The notes beneath the pieces are model-generated. The model worked only from the letters and a program-made list of their open reading frames with translations. It searched no databases and was not told the DNA's origin. From Pseudomonadota bacterium (GTDB lineage Bacteria > Pseudomonadota > Gammaproteobacteria > Acidithiobacillales > Acidithiobacillaceae), in contig JAKAFG010000040.1 in assembly GCA_021818125.1 (NCBI GenBank), forward strand, positions 1 through 11,947: DNA of 11,947 nt, written 5' to 3'. Made by a program: the position numbers and the translations under genes. Each line of letters opens with the position of its first letter. The first letter of the stretch is position 1. Shown here one piece after another: positions 1 to 5,423 of the stretch.

Positions 1-2
1 CC

Positions 3-230
3 TACGGCTGGCGGCCGGTCACCATCTTCCTGGGTGCGGTACTCTCAGGGCTGGAGATCTTTATTGGGGCGGGGCCGGGCACAAAGGTGCGAGTGGACGA
101 ATGGATGACGGCACTCATCGGCATCGCTGTGGTCGCCATCCTTGCCCGTGTTTTACCCGCCGCCATCACGCGTTTATGGTTTGGTCAAGAGGTAGTTCGT
201 CGTGGGCCTATTGCTCGTCCGCCACACTGA
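3..230 (+). CDS. C-terminal part of an unrecognised integral membrane protein (5' end outside window)
   Basis: The frame is open from the left edge (base 3) to a TGA at 228-230, giving the last 75 residues of a protein whose start is outside the window. Two hydrophobic stretches are visible: roughly residues 6-25 (around VTIFLGAVLSGLEIFIGAG) and 37-57 (around TALIGIAVVAILARVLPAA). They are joined by a short polar loop (TKVRVDEW). The tail is basic and proline-rich (WFGQEVVRRGPIARPPH), which suggests a cytoplasmic C-terminus by the positive-inside rule. I do not recognise the family. The next gene has its own promoter, so the two are probably separate units. That it is coding is fairly sure from the membrane-protein composition; its function is unknown. 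Confidence 0.6.
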   Translation, partial: YGWRPVTIFLGAVLSGLEIFIGAGPGTKVRVDEWMTALIGIAVVAILARVLPAAITRLWFGQEVVRRGPIARPPH

Positions 231-311
231 GGCGGAAGATGCAGGTAGTGGTGGTCTGACTTTGATCGTCAGTTGACTGCGCACGGCCATGCGAGCGCGT
301 CTGAGACAGAT

Positions 312-340
312 TCGGCATCAGGGGTGACCTGCGCTATAAT
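312..340 (+). promoter_or_regulatory. sigma70-type promoter of the DsrE-family gene
   Basis: A perfect TATAAT hexamer lies at 335-340. A TCGGCA hexamer at 312-317 matches 4 of 6 bases of the -35 consensus, with a 17-bp spacer. Transcription would start near 347, giving a leader of about 65 nt before the ATG at 412. No other -10 of this quality is seen between the upstream membrane gene and the DsrE gene, so the small gene probably has its own constitutive promoter. Confidence 0.55.
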
Positions 341-411
341 GCGCAGAGTTACGGGCAATGGGTTCTTGCGCCCGCCCTGTTATCCGTTCACCGTTCGTCA
401 GGAGGTATAAA

Positions 412-783
412 ATGTCCGAAGCAGCTGATCTCGTTATTATCCTTATTACCGGTCCGGAGAATCCCAAGCGTCTGCCTTCTGCCTTTTTTCTCGCTGCTAC
501 GGCTGCCGCAGCGGAGCAAAAAGTGGTGATGTATTTCACTGGCCCAGCCACGGAATTGCTGGCTAAGGGCAAGGCCGAGACCATATTTCCCATGGCCGGT
601 GGCAAGAGTGTCGCTGACTTCATGAAATTGGCTGAGGACAACGGTGTGCAGATCATCGGTTGCCTGCAATCCCTGGAACTCAATGGCATGACCAAAGATG
701 ACCTGGCCAAGCCCATTCCCATGATGAATCCGAGCGCTGCTTTACCGTCTCTGGCCGCCGCCGGACGGATTTTGACTTGGTAA
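412..783 (+). CDS. DsrE-family protein (small sulfur-relay type fold)
   Basis: This 123-residue protein belongs to the DsrE/DsrF-like family. Members are small, usually oligomeric cytoplasmic proteins, some of which carry persulfide sulfur on a cysteine. Visible features are a beta-strand start (ADLVIILITGPEN), an alanine-rich helix, a second strand (KVVMYFTGPATELL), and the C-terminal segment IIGCLQSLELNGMTKDDL. That segment carries the only cysteine, Cys84, at the position where DsrE homologues keep their active one. The start at 412 is chosen because GGAGG at 401-405 sits 6 bp upstream; the same frame extends further 5' but without a ribosome site. The gene stands alone between its own promoter and a terminator. 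In sulfur oxidisers such proteins often act in sulfur trafficking, but nothing adjacent confirms that here. The family call is confident; the exact role is not. Confidence 0.85.
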   Translation: MSEAADLVIILITGPENPKRLPSAFFLAATAAAAEQKVVMYFTGPATELLAKGKAETIFPMAGGKSVADFMKLAEDNGVQIIGCLQSLELNGMTKDDLAKPIPMMNPSAALPSLAAAGRILTW

Positions 784-815
784 CCGGGATCAATCGTTAC
801 ATTTAAGCACCTTGG

Positions 816-845
816 AGCCCGTTCTGTTGACGGGCTTTGCTTATA
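816..845 (+). terminator. Rho-independent terminator after the DsrE gene
   Basis: A 7-bp perfect stem, AGCCCGT (816-822) with ACGGGCT (830-836), closes a 7-nt loop. It is followed by a T-rich tail (TTTGCTTAT) rather than a pure T run. It lies 33 bp past the stop codon and upstream of the Pho boxes, so it should separate the DsrE transcript from the pst operon. Confidence 0.7.
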
Positions 846-889
846 TCCATCGCATGCTGAGAGCAATATTATGACATCGGGATCCTGGT

Positions 890-944
890 TGTCATAAAAA
901 TGTCATAAATACTTCATTAAAGTGTCATATTGCTGTGTTAGATT
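890..944 (+). promoter_or_regulatory. Pho box array and promoter of the pst operon (PhoB-type activation)
   Basis: The heptamer TGTCATA occurs at 890-896, 901-907 and 923-929, with a degenerate copy CTTCATT at 912-918. All four begin exactly 11 bp apart, which is the spacing of PhoB half-sites, so this is two adjacent Pho boxes on one helical face. A -10-like hexamer TAGATT lies at 939-944, 9 bp after the last repeat. That is the usual geometry for a promoter where PhoB replaces the -35 contact. An inverted copy TATGACA lies at 870-876, outside the phased array. Transcription would start near 951, leaving a leader of about 98 nt before pstS. This places the operon under phosphate-starvation control; the regulator itself is not in the window. 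Confidence 0.85.
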
Positions 945-1048
945 ACTCTTCGAGTTTCGCTAGCGATAGTGTTTTTGTGCTATCTGGATGCGGAATGTTC
1001 AATGGGTAAGCCGTAAATCAACGTATTTGCCATCTTTGGAGGCCTTAT

Positions 1049-2137
1049 ATGCTATATCGCTTGAAGAAAGAAGTGTCGCGTAGTGTCAAAGGTGCTGTAA
1101 TCCTATCCGCGCTGGGCCTTTCCGCCCTGTATGCCCTGCCTGCTTCGGCGGCTCCGACCATCTCGCTACTGGAAACCGGCTCCACCCTGCTGTACCCGCT
1201 CTTCAATCTGTGGGTCCCTGTATACACCAAGATGAACCCCGGCGTTCAGATTACTACCCAGGGCACGGGAAGCGGCACCGGCATCGCTGAGGCGATCTCT
1301 GGCGTGGCCCAGATCGGCGCTTCTGATGCTTACATGAGCGATGCGCAGATCAAGCAGCATCCCAATATCCTGAACATCCCGCTGGCCATCTCCATTCAGA
1401 TGATCAACTACAACGTTCCCGGCCTGAACAATGTGCATCTGAAGCTGTCCGGTCCGGTGCTCGCGGGCATCTATTCCGGCAAAATCACTAACTGGAACGA
1501 TGCGGCTATTGCCAAGCTGAATCCCGGCGTGAAGCTGCCCAACCACAAGATTATTCCGGTGCATCGTACCGATGGTTCCGGCGACACCTTCATTTTCACC
1601 ACCTACCTGTCTGATACGACCCCTGCATGGAGCAATAGCGTGGGTTACAGCACGACGGTAAGCTGGCCGGCAGTTCCTGGTGGCATCGGTGCGGAAGGTA
1701 ACCCCGGCATGGTTCAGGCCCTGAAGACGACGCCTTACGGCATCGCCTATATCGGCATCAGTTGGAAGAAACCGGTGGAAGAGGCCCATCTGGGGATGGC
1801 CATGCTGGAAAACCGCGCCGGCAAGTTCGTGTTGCCGACGGTGGCGAATGCCAAGGCCGCGGCGGGTGAAATGGTCAACAAGACCCCGGCCGACGAGCGG
1901 ATCAGTCTGGTCTATGCGCCAGGCGCCAATTCCTACCCCATCATCAACTACGAATATGCGATCGTCAGCAAGACCCAGCCTAATGCTGAAGTGGCTGCGG
2001 CCATGCGTAAGTTCCTGAACTGGGCTATTGATCCGAAGGGTGGTAATGCGCCACACTTCATCACCGCGGTGAACTTTGTGCCGCTACCCGATAGCGCTGC
2101 GAAGCTTTCCCGCAAGCAGATCGCGGAAATTAAGTAA
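1049..2137 (+). CDS. pstS: Phosphate ABC transporter, periplasmic phosphate-binding protein PstS
   Basis: A 362-residue precursor of the periplasmic receptor that captures inorganic phosphate and delivers it to the PstC/PstA channel. It begins with a Sec signal peptide: basic start (MLYRLKKEVSRSVKG), hydrophobic core, and PASA before the mature start near residue 35. PstS signatures follow: GSTLLYP (44-50), GTGSGTGIAEAI (72-83), IGASDAYM (89-96), the ITNWND segment (146-151), and HRTDGSGDTF (172-181). In the last segment Arg173 and Ser177 match phosphate-contacting residues of E. coli PstS; the residue after GSG is Asp where E. coli has Thr. The start at 1049 has GGAGG at 1038-1042, 6 bp upstream. 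It is the first gene of pstSCA and lies directly behind the Pho boxes. There is no lipobox cysteine, so it should be a soluble periplasmic protein. Confidence 0.95.
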   Translation: MLYRLKKEVSRSVKGAVILSALGLSALYALPASAAPTISLLETGSTLLYPLFNLWVPVYTKMNPGVQITTQGTGSGTGIAEAISGVAQIGASDAYMSDAQIKQHPNILNIPLAISIQMINYNVPGLNNVHLKLSGPVLAGIYSGKITNWNDAAIAKLNPGVKLPNHKIIPVHRTDGSGDTFIFTTYLSDTTPAWSNSVGYSTTVSWPAVPGGIGAEGNPGMVQALKTTPYGIAYIGISWKKPVEEAHLGMAMLENRAGKFVLPTVANAKAAAGEMVNKTPADERISLVYAPGANSYPIINYEYAIVSKTQPNAEVAAAMRKFLNWAIDPKGGNAPHFITAVNFVPLPDSAAKLSRKQIAEIK

Positions 2138-2148
2138 AGGTTGTGCCG

Positions 2149-2171
2149 GAGCCGGGGCTCGTCCCCGGCTC
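2149..2171 (+). terminator. Strong intercistronic hairpin between pstS and pstC (partial terminator or RNA-stabilising stem)
   Basis: A perfect 9-bp GC-rich stem, GAGCCGGGG (2149-2157) with CCCCGGCTC (2163-2171), closes a 5-nt loop (CTCGT), starting 11 bp after the pstS stop. The tail is TTCCAT, not a T run, so it is unlikely to be a complete terminator. Such stems after genes for binding proteins commonly let the receptor be made in excess over the membrane subunits, by partial termination or by protecting the upstream mRNA from 3' decay. No second promoter is evident before pstC. Confidence 0.6.
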
Positions 2172-2260
2172 TTCCATACCCAATGCAGGATCCCTCTGTA
2201 TATTTTTATGATTATTGATGCTGACCATTCAGATGCTGTAGACGCTGGGAGATTCTTGGA

Positions 2261-3217
2261 ATGAAAATTCCTGTGTTCAGGGCAGGATTGATCGCCACAG
2301 CCAGTTTTTTACCACTTTCATTAATTGCACTGATCGCATTTTTGGCGGTTTATTCCTGGCCCGCTATTCAATTTAATCAATTTCAATTCCTGTGGACCAA
2401 CGACTGGAATTTGGGTAATCTTTATGGTAACCCGGTGACAGTACACGGCGCGCAGATCATGCCAGGGGCTAAGTATGGTATCTGGTTTCTTGTTGTAGGT
2501 ACTGTTGTCAGTTCGGCGCTGGCCATGTTGATGGCGATGCCCATTGCCATTGGCGCGGCATACTTCTTGAGTGAAGGGGTGCGCAAATCCTGGGCCGGTC
2601 CCTTATCTCTTTTCGTGGATTTGCTGGCGGCCATTCCCAGCGTCGTTTACGGGTTGTGGGGGTATGCGCTGCTGGTACCGCTGTTTGGGCAGACTATTTT
2701 TCCATTCATGGCTAAGACGTTTTCTTTTATTCCTTTCCTGAAGGGTGACCCAGGCAGTGGTTATGGGCTGCTCACCTCGGCTTTTGTGCTGGCGGTGATG
2801 ATCATTCCTTTGATTTCCGCCACCCTGCGCGAATCCATCCGGATGACCGAGCCCGAGTTGAAAGAGGCGGGCCTGAGCCTGGGCTTAAATCGCCTGGAGG
2901 TTTTCTGGCATATTACCTTGCCTAAACTGAAGACGGTGTTGATCGGCGTGGGTATTCTCGCCTTGGGCCGGGCCCTGGGAGAAACTATGGCTGTCCTCAT
3001 GGTCAGCGGCAACGCGCTGAATTATCTGCCTAATAACATTTACGCGCCGATCTCCACCATGGCCGCATTTATTGCCTCGCAACTGGACAGCGCGCTACAG
3101 GATCCGACGAATATGGCCGTGGAGGCCCTTTCTGAAATCGCTCTCGTGCTGCTGCTCATTACAGTGGTAGTGAATTTTGCGGCGCGTTTATTGTTATGGA
3201 TGGCGAGGGTGCGCTGA
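2261..3217 (+). CDS. pstC: Phosphate ABC transporter, permease subunit PstC
   Basis: A 318-residue inner-membrane subunit that forms the phosphate channel with PstA. The first membrane segment is at about 8-33, followed by the periplasmic stretch typical of PstC (about 34-72), then further membrane segments at about 73-103, 118-142, 168-188, 224-250 and 288-315. The cytoplasmic EAA loop, which docks on the ATPase, is at 202-221 (EAGLSLGLN ... HITLP). The conserved GRALGETMAV segment is intact at 236-245, with Arg237 and Glu241. The start is ATG 2261 with a weak ribosome site (GGGA, 2247-2250). The stop overlaps the pstA start by one base. The length is normal for the family, and there is no sign of damage. 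Confidence 0.94.
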   Translation: MKIPVFRAGLIATASFLPLSLIALIAFLAVYSWPAIQFNQFQFLWTNDWNLGNLYGNPVTVHGAQIMPGAKYGIWFLVVGTVVSSALAMLMAMPIAIGAAYFLSEGVRKSWAGPLSLFVDLLAAIPSVVYGLWGYALLVPLFGQTIFPFMAKTFSFIPFLKGDPGSGYGLLTSAFVLAVMIIPLISATLRESIRMTEPELKEAGLSLGLNRLEVFWHITLPKLKTVLIGVGILALGRALGETMAVLMVSGNALNYLPNNIYAPISTMAAFIASQLDSALQDPTNMAVEALSEIALVLLLITVVVNFAARLLLWMARVR

Positions 3218-4128
3218 TGGCAACCAGGGCGATTGAGCGCAATGTCAGCCTCAGAGCAAGCGCGAAAGGCTTCAAAGTGTCTTTATCACGGCGCGTGATG
3301 ACGGCATTCGCCTGGATGTTCGTCGTGTTTTCATTTCTTTTTGTCGCGGCGATGTTTGTTTCCATTATCGGAGACGTGCTCATTCACGCATGGCCGGCGC
3401 TGACCCCCAAATTGCTAACGGACATTACCAACGGTATTGGTGGTGGTCTCAAAAATGCTATCGAAGGAACGATGGTCATGTCTGTCGGGGCGTTGCTCCT
3501 GGCGGCACCGATCGGCATTGCCTCCGGCATATACCTGAGTGAGCATGGCCATGGCGGCGCTGGAAAAATGCTGCGCTTTCTTTCGGACGTGTTGGTTGGT
3601 ATACCGTCCATCGTCCTGGGCTATGTCGGCTATATCACCATGGTTATTTATCTGGGTTGGCAGTTCTCTGTGGCGGCGGGCATCATCACCCTGACCGTCA
3701 TGCTGCTACCTTATATTGCCCGCTCCACGGAGTTGGCGCTGGCCAATATTCCTCTGGCTGTGCGCGAAGCCGGTTATGGGCTGGGTGCAGGGGAGGGGCG
3801 CGTCGTGCTGCGCATTCTGTTGCCTGGTGCAGCACCGGCGATTATGACGGGACTTTTCTACGCAGTTGCCCTGTCCATGGGAGAGACTGCCCCTCTGTTA
3901 TATACAGCAGGTTGGTCCAATTACATGTGGAATGGCCAGTTTACCAAAGAACCTATCGGCTATCTGACTTACGTCGTCTGGACCTTCATCAACGAACCTT
4001 TTGCGGAATCCCATATGCTCGCATTTGCGGCGGCTTTCCTGATTACCGCAGGCGTGTTGATCCTGATCCTGATCGGTCGCTGGTTACTGGTACGCGGACA
4101 GCGCCGTATGGGCGCTTATCAGGGATAA
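3217..4128 (+). CDS. pstA: Phosphate ABC transporter, permease subunit PstA
   Basis: A 303-residue partner of PstC in the inner membrane. A cytoplasmic start (1-28) leads into membrane segment 1 (about 29-53), followed by the family motif GGGLKNAIEGTM (75-86) and the remaining membrane segments. The EAA loop is at 184-203 (EAGYGLGAGEG ... ILLP), and the conserved GETAPLLYTAGW is at 222-233. The start is ATG 3217, sharing its A with the pstC stop (TGATG), which suggests translational coupling; GAGGGT at 3204-3209 is the ribosome site. An in-frame ATG at 3196 would overlap pstC more and has no better site. Oddity: the residue matching E. coli PstA Arg220 (in ARIAGET) is Leu219 here (ALSMGET). 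Downstream, where pstB would be expected, a convergent gene begins. Confidence 0.93.
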   Translation: MATRAIERNVSLRASAKGFKVSLSRRVMTAFAWMFVVFSFLFVAAMFVSIIGDVLIHAWPALTPKLLTDITNGIGGGLKNAIEGTMVMSVGALLLAAPIGIASGIYLSEHGHGGAGKMLRFLSDVLVGIPSIVLGYVGYITMVIYLGWQFSVAAGIITLTVMLLPYIARSTELALANIPLAVREAGYGLGAGEGRVVLRILLPGAAPAIMTGLFYAVALSMGETAPLLYTAGWSNYMWNGQFTKEPIGYLTYVVWTFINEPFAESHMLAFAAAFLITAGVLILILIGRWLLVRGQRRMGAYQG

Positions 4129-4227
4129 ACCCCCGCGCGGTGTCTGTGTTCCAGCCCGAGACTTTCTCTTTTGGAGCCTGGCATGTCCAACCGTCTAGTC
4201 AGCGGTGTCAGTCCCTATCTATCTGCT

Positions 4228-4980
4228 TTAGGGGAAAGCCTTGTCAACCTGCTGGTCCTCGGCGCCCGCCAGCAACTCTTTGGCGCGGGCCAGGAACTCG
4301 GCAGCGCGGCCCCGATCGCTGTTGTCGGTGGTTTGCCAAATGGGAAAGAGGGTGGTTTCTTCACGGTTTTCGTGCTTGGCGAGTGAGCCAGAAAGTACCG
4401 CGCAGATGGCAGGCAAGATGCCATAGTCCTTCTCCAGCAGCGTTTCTTCCACCAATCGAGATTGGACGATGATGCTATCGTGCTCAAAGAGCATGTCAGC
4501 AAGAGGGCCTTTTTCCGCGCCGCCACCCAAGGTCGGGCCGAGGACGTTGTTCTCCAAATGGGCGTGGCGGCGGAGACCGATCCAGTAATCATTGAAGATG
4601 GCTTCGGCATCCGCGATTCGATTTTCGTTGGCGGCGGCTAACACGTCCGCAAACTGGCGATCCAGGCGGTAGTGGTCCCAAGTCAGCAGGTCCACCACGT
4701 CCTTGGCTTCTGCTTCGGCGCGGGGTTGTACGTCTATCTGCCAGAGTTTGCCGTCGGTCTCAAAACGCCAGGAGATGGCATCGCGCAACTGAAAGGCCAC
4801 CGCCCGCATCATGGCACTGGGATCGGTGTCCGCCAACACCTGCACATGCTGACCGACCGCCAGCCGGGTCGTGGCGGCGTAGACTAGAGGTTGGGCCACC
4901 GCATAGGACATGCCACGCACGTCGATGACGTTCCGGGTAGGGCTTGTGGGTGCGGGAGATATAGCTTGTTGAGTTGACAT
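4228..4980 (-). CDS. DUF2249-hemerythrin (HHE) domain fusion protein
   Basis: A 250-residue soluble protein of two domains. Residues about 17-85 (NVIDVRGMSY ... LWQIDV) look like a DUF2249 domain, which has a small TusA-like fold. Residues about 95-245 form a four-helix hemerythrin domain. Its likely di-iron ligands follow the family pattern: His103 (WDHYRLD), His139 and Glu143 (HAHLE), His167 (FEHDS), then His203 with Glu207 or Glu208 (HENREE). Such domains bind O2 or handle NO or iron; which of these applies cannot be read from sequence. The start at 4980 has AAGGA (complement of 4990-4994) 9 bp upstream. It converges on pstA with a 99-bp gap and no clear bidirectional terminator. The tRNA-Leu gene lies just upstream on the same strand. 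Family assignment is firm; function is open. Confidence 0.87.
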   Translation of the reverse strand: MSTQQAISPAPTSPTRNVIDVRGMSYAVAQPLVYAATTRLAVGQHVQVLADTDPSAMMRAVAFQLRDAISWRFETDGKLWQIDVQPRAEAEAKDVVDLLTWDHYRLDRQFADVLAAANENRIADAEAIFNDYWIGLRRHAHLENNVLGPTLGGGAEKGPLADMLFEHDSIIVQSRLVEETLLEKDYGILPAICAVLSGSLAKHENREETTLFPIWQTTDNSDRGRAAEFLARAKELLAGAEDQQVDKAFP

Positions 4981-5064
4981 GATATGGAGTCCTTGATTGA
5001 AGCCTGTCCCCGGATTAGGGAGGAGGCTAAAGGATCAAATAGGAATGCTCTTGAGAGGTCTTGT

Positions 5065-5149
5065 TGGTGCCCAGGGCCGGACTCGAACCGGCACGGCATA
5101 AGCCGAGGGATTTTAAGTCCCTTGCGTCTACCGATTTCGCCACCTGGGC
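5065..5149 (-). tRNA. tRNA-Leu (anticodon UAA), CCA encoded
   Basis: On the minus strand the 85-nt gene starts GCCCAGG and ends CCTGGGC-A-CCA, so the 7-bp acceptor stem pairs fully, the discriminator is A, and CCA is encoded (complement of 5065-5067). The anticodon stem AGGGA/TCCCT encloses the loop CTTAAAA, giving anticodon TAA (complement of 5113-5115), which reads UUA and UUG. A long class II variable arm (CGGCTTATGCCG) and a T arm with GGTTCGAGTCC follow, as expected for tRNA-Leu. Lower-strand neighbours are the hemerythrin gene downstream and the GGDEF gene upstream. Confidence 0.96.
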
Positions 5150-5167
5150 AAATAGTAAAATCATTGA

Positions 5168-5196
5168 AATACAACATGTTTAAAACTTTATTCCAA
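5168..5196 (-). promoter_or_regulatory. Candidate promoter of tRNA-Leu
   Basis: On the minus strand TTGGAA (complement of 5191-5196) and TGTATT (complement of 5168-5173) sit 17 bp apart, with 4 of 6 consensus matches each. Transcription would start near 5161, giving a leader of about 12 nt before the mature tRNA end at 5149. The region is AT-rich, so chance matches are possible. Confidence 0.35.
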
Positions 5197-5228
5197 GGTG
5201 TGACACTTGTCCGCAGACCGTGCTTGTA

Positions 5229-5246
5229 CCCCGCTTATACGCGGGG
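5229..5246. repeat. Small GC-rich inverted repeat
   Basis: CCCCGC (5229-5234) and GCGGGG (5241-5246) form a 6-bp stem around the loop TTATAC. Neither side has a T run, so it is not a convincing terminator. It lies between the tRNA-Leu promoter region and the integrase-like stub and could be a remnant of element-associated sequence. Confidence 0.35.
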
Positions 5247-5281
5247 CAGGCTTCCGATGGTCAAGAAGAGGACAGCTGCCT

Positions 5282-5356
5282 ATGCCGAGATTAACACAAG
5301 CTAACGTGCGCTCGCTACAATGCCCGCCCGGCGAACACGGTAAATTTGTTCTCTGG
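5282..5356 (+). pseudogene. Possible 5' stub of a tyrosine recombinase (integrase) gene
   Basis: An ATG at 5282 with a good ribosome site (GAGGA, 5268-5272, 9 bp upstream) opens a frame of which the first 25 codons read MPRLTQANVRSLQCPPG followed by EHGKFVLW. This resembles the extreme N-terminus of phage-type integrases: a basic MPxLT start, a helix, a proline-rich turn, then a strand ending in W before the GFGVRV segment. After the Trp codon at 5354-5356 the similarity stops. The frame stays open to 5569, but the later part is antisense to the GGDEF gene and has no recombinase features or catalytic Arg/His/Tyr. The site lies 133 bp from tRNA-Leu, a common integration target. The call rests on a short stretch and is tentative. 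Confidence 0.4.
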
Positions 5357-5423
5357 CTCCCTGCTCATCAGATCCAGGATACCTCATCCAGCGTTCTATG
5401 CCTGGCGATTGAGCGGGTGGACT

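Noticed and set aside
256..272. CTGAC/GTCAG inverted repeat as a terminator of the first gene
   Set aside because: Only 5 bp of stem with a 7-nt loop and no T run; too weak to call.
965..984. GATAG/CTATC stem in the pstS leader as a riboswitch
   Set aside because: Only five Watson-Crick pairs extended by G-T pairs, with no recognisable riboswitch core; the Pho boxes already explain regulation.
1166..2056. Long minus-strand open frame (296 codons) opposite pstS
   Set aside because: It is fully antisense to a gene with clear PstS signatures and has no ribosome site or family features; it is a codon-bias shadow.
3657..4472. Plus-strand open frame of 271 codons spanning the pstA end and the hemerythrin gene
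   Set aside because: It overlaps two confident genes in other frames, and its Arg/Cys/Ser-rich translation resembles no real protein.
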